A stretch of 7,385 nucleotides of DNA from Alphaproteobacteria bacterium (GTDB taxonomy: Bacteria > Pseudomonadota > Alphaproteobacteria > SMXP01), in assembly GCA_028280675.1 (NCBI GenBank), contig JANQLI010000170.1, forward strand, positions 1-7,385. The letters run 5' to 3'. The position numbers and the translations under genes are program-made. Shown here piece by piece: positions 5,903 to 7,385 of this stretch. The notes under the pieces were generated by a model. The model was not told where the DNA came from. It ran no database searches and worked only from the letters and a program-made list of their open reading frames with translations. Each line of letters opens with the position of its first letter. Positions within the stretch are counted from its first letter, which is position 1.

Positions 5903-7320
5903 TGCGCGGTCTGCGCAGTATCGTCAGCTTCGTCACGCGGCAAGGCTTTCCACCACGCAAAAAATTGATCGGCCATGTCTTTCGGCATTGGATTCGGAGT
6001 CATGCCAATAGCCGCCGCCGAGGTTTCCTGGTCATACAGAAACGCTGTGACCACCTCTTCCGAATACTCAACCAATGGCAAGGCTAATCCCCCTTGCGGT
6101 TTTCCGGTCAGTGCTTCCGTATGGAAATAATAGGCGTCGAACCCATCGAAGCTATGGCAATTCACACATCTGTTTTGCGCGGTCACAATGGTTTGAATAT
6201 CTTCAGGATAGGTCTTGATCTTGGCGAGGGGGTCTTCGTTAGAAAATGTAATCCCTTCCAGAGTCATGGCAGAGCGCAGCAAAAAAGGCGGTTCGAGATC
6301 GTCATCTAATAATGTGTTAAACAGCAAGACCGGCCCCATGAAACGCGCTGAGGTTTTTTGTTCATCGTCTTTCCAACTGTACATTTTCTTGGTCCGATAG
6401 AACCAGGTGAGGCGGTAGAGATTATCTTCATCATCAAGGCCAATCACGATCTCAGGTTCATATTGCGCATAAATATCCATATCGAGAAAGATGAGCTGAT
6501 TGCGGTGATTGCGCAAGGTGATGTAGCGCGCGCCAGGCGCAACGGCATCGCGATAGGCCACAAGATCAAAAGCTTTGTATGTGTCCAACTTCCATTGCGC
6601 CAAATAGAAGGGTTCTTTTTCATAGTGAAAACTGATCAGTGTGGCGAGCAATTTAGAGACAGGTTTTTCAGTGATAAATTCATCGAGTTCAAAAAAGTTG
6701 GAATGCTCCAGCGGCGGCGTTTGCCAGACGCCATAGGCTTGAAGCAATTCTTGGAAATCTTCATTGAACGGCGAATTGCCCATGATCGTATGGATAATGT
6801 CTACAGTCATGCGGTGCATGGCTGTTTTACTTAAGCCATCGGGCCCAAGATAGAGCAAGTTAACGGGCACACCGTTCTCGCGCCACTGCCTCACGCCACG
6901 ATAATTGGCATAGATCACATTCTCTGCATCGCCTTTTTCAATCAATGCCGTAAGCGGCGGCGCATCTTGGGTGACCTGATAAGGATCATGTAAGGGGGCG
7001 GGTTCGGCACGCAACATGACAATGTTTGCAACTTGATCCGTGGTCACCCCCGCGGCATAGAGGGAATGCACAAGCGATGCATACACACCTCTGACAAATA
7101 AAGTCACAGGCGCATGCGCCGACTTTGCATTGATGACCTCTTGCACACATGCCGCGGTGATCGGCTTACACGCTGGCTGCACGACCTCAAACCCCTCAGC
7201 CCGCCAAAGGCTGAGGTTTTGCGCTTCATCATCGCCGATCCACAGGATCACACCGCCCGTTTCTGCAAGAGAGGCGTGCGGCAAACACAAAAGACAGAGT
7301 ATCGTTAAGAATCGTCGCAT
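5899..7320 (-). CDS. Exported protein of unknown family with C-terminal mono-haem cytochrome c-like domain
   Basis: I do not recognise the full-length family. From the chosen start it has 473 residues: a signal peptide MRRFLTILCLLCLPHASLA with predicted cleavage before ETGG, then about 160 residues of alternating strands and helices (for example GGVILWIG, VTLFVRG, ANIVMLRAE, VNLLYLG) resembling an alpha/beta fold without a visible catalytic nucleophile motif. Cys51 and Cys58 could form a disulfide. A middle part rich in aromatic and acidic residues (about 205-370) follows. The C-terminal domain has CVNCH (385-389) and Met candidates for the sixth haem ligand (M440, M445 or M449, in GMTPNPMPKDM), ending in a cytochrome-like helix FFAWWKAL. 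An upstream in-frame ATG at 7338 would add six residues with two acidic side chains to the signal n-region; 7320 is preferred for its RR n-region and a GGAG, although that site is a rather distant 12 bases away. TAAGAT at 7371-7376 (minus strand) is a possible -10. Inferred role: periplasmic electron transfer coupled to an unknown binding or catalytic function. Confidence 0.82.
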   Translation of the reverse strand: MRRFLTILCLLCLPHASLAETGGVILWIGDDEAQNLSLWRAEGFEVVQPACKPITAACVQEVINAKSAHAPVTLFVRGVYASLVHSLYAAGVTTDQVANIVMLRAEPAPLHDPYQVTQDAPPLTALIEKGDAENVIYANYRGVRQWRENGVPVNLLYLGPDGLSKTAMHRMTVDIIHTIMGNSPFNEDFQELLQAYGVWQTPPLEHSNFFELDEFITEKPVSKLLATLISFHYEKEPFYLAQWKLDTYKAFDLVAYRDAVAPGARYITLRNHRNQLIFLDMDIYAQYEPEIVIGLDDEDNLYRLTWFYRTKKMYSWKDDEQKTSARFMGPVLLFNTLLDDDLEPPFLLRSAMTLEGITFSNEDPLAKIKTYPEDIQTIVTAQNRCVNCHSFDGFDAYYFHTEALTGKPQGGLALPLVEYSEEVVTAFLYDQETSAAAIGMTPNPMPKDMADQFFAWWKALPRDEADDTAQTAH

Positions 7321-7385
7321 TTCAAAAGCATACTCCATCCCGGCGCGATGACAATGCGCGACATGTGACGATCTTACACCCTACT

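Noticed and set aside
7371..7376. TAAGAT on the minus strand as the promoter -10 of the cytochrome-like gene
   Set aside because: Only 4 of 6 matches, and the -35 region would lie outside the window, so it is not reported as a separate feature.

Overview
The window looks like a compact chromosomal segment from a Gram-negative bacterium, most likely an alphaproteobacterium. This rests on the medium-form ACT-type threonine dehydratase tail, the lipobox and Sec signal peptides, the c-type cytochrome motifs, and an FNR/FixK-type box. The G+C content is moderate (judged by eye). No insertion sequence, tRNA, rRNA, CRISPR array or phage gene was seen, and about 95% of the sequence is coding.

Layout: (1) Positions 2-307 (+) are the C-terminal ACT-domain end of a threonine ammonia-lyase that starts outside the window. 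(2) After an 18-nt convergent gap comes a leftward two-gene unit, read from 2655 down to 326. It contains a four-helix membrane protein of unknown family and, overlapping it by ATGA, a lipoprotein-type FAD dehydrogenase of the fumarate reductase/ketosteroid dehydrogenase superfamily. The dehydrogenase carries two CXXCH haem-c motifs at its extreme C terminus. (3) Positions 2656-2803 form a divergent control region with a near-perfect FNR/FixK/DNR-type box (TTGACCCAGATCAA). A -10-like hexamer lies at exactly the distance expected for activation of the rightward unit. (4) The rightward unit is a Rieske non-haem iron oxygenase (2804-3934), an exported metallo-beta-lactamase-fold hydrolase (3992-4957) and a QorB/NmrA-like NAD(P)-binding protein (5009-5902). 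(5) Convergent to it, sharing the four bases TTAA across both stop codons, is a leftward gene for an exported protein with an unrecognised N-terminal region and a C-terminal mono-haem cytochrome c-like domain (5899-7320).

How the genes may work together (inference): two divergent transcription units appear to share an oxygen- or NO-responsive control site. They encode an oxygenase, an NAD(P)-dependent reductase-like protein, a hydrolase and a haem-bearing FAD dehydrogenase, which is a plausible set for oxidative or reductive processing of one small cyclic or polyketide/terpenoid-like substrate. The flavoprotein would exchange electrons with the periplasmic c-type cytochrome pool. The substrate cannot be read from the sequence. 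The least explained items are the haem-tailed flavoprotein and the 473-residue cytochrome-like protein.
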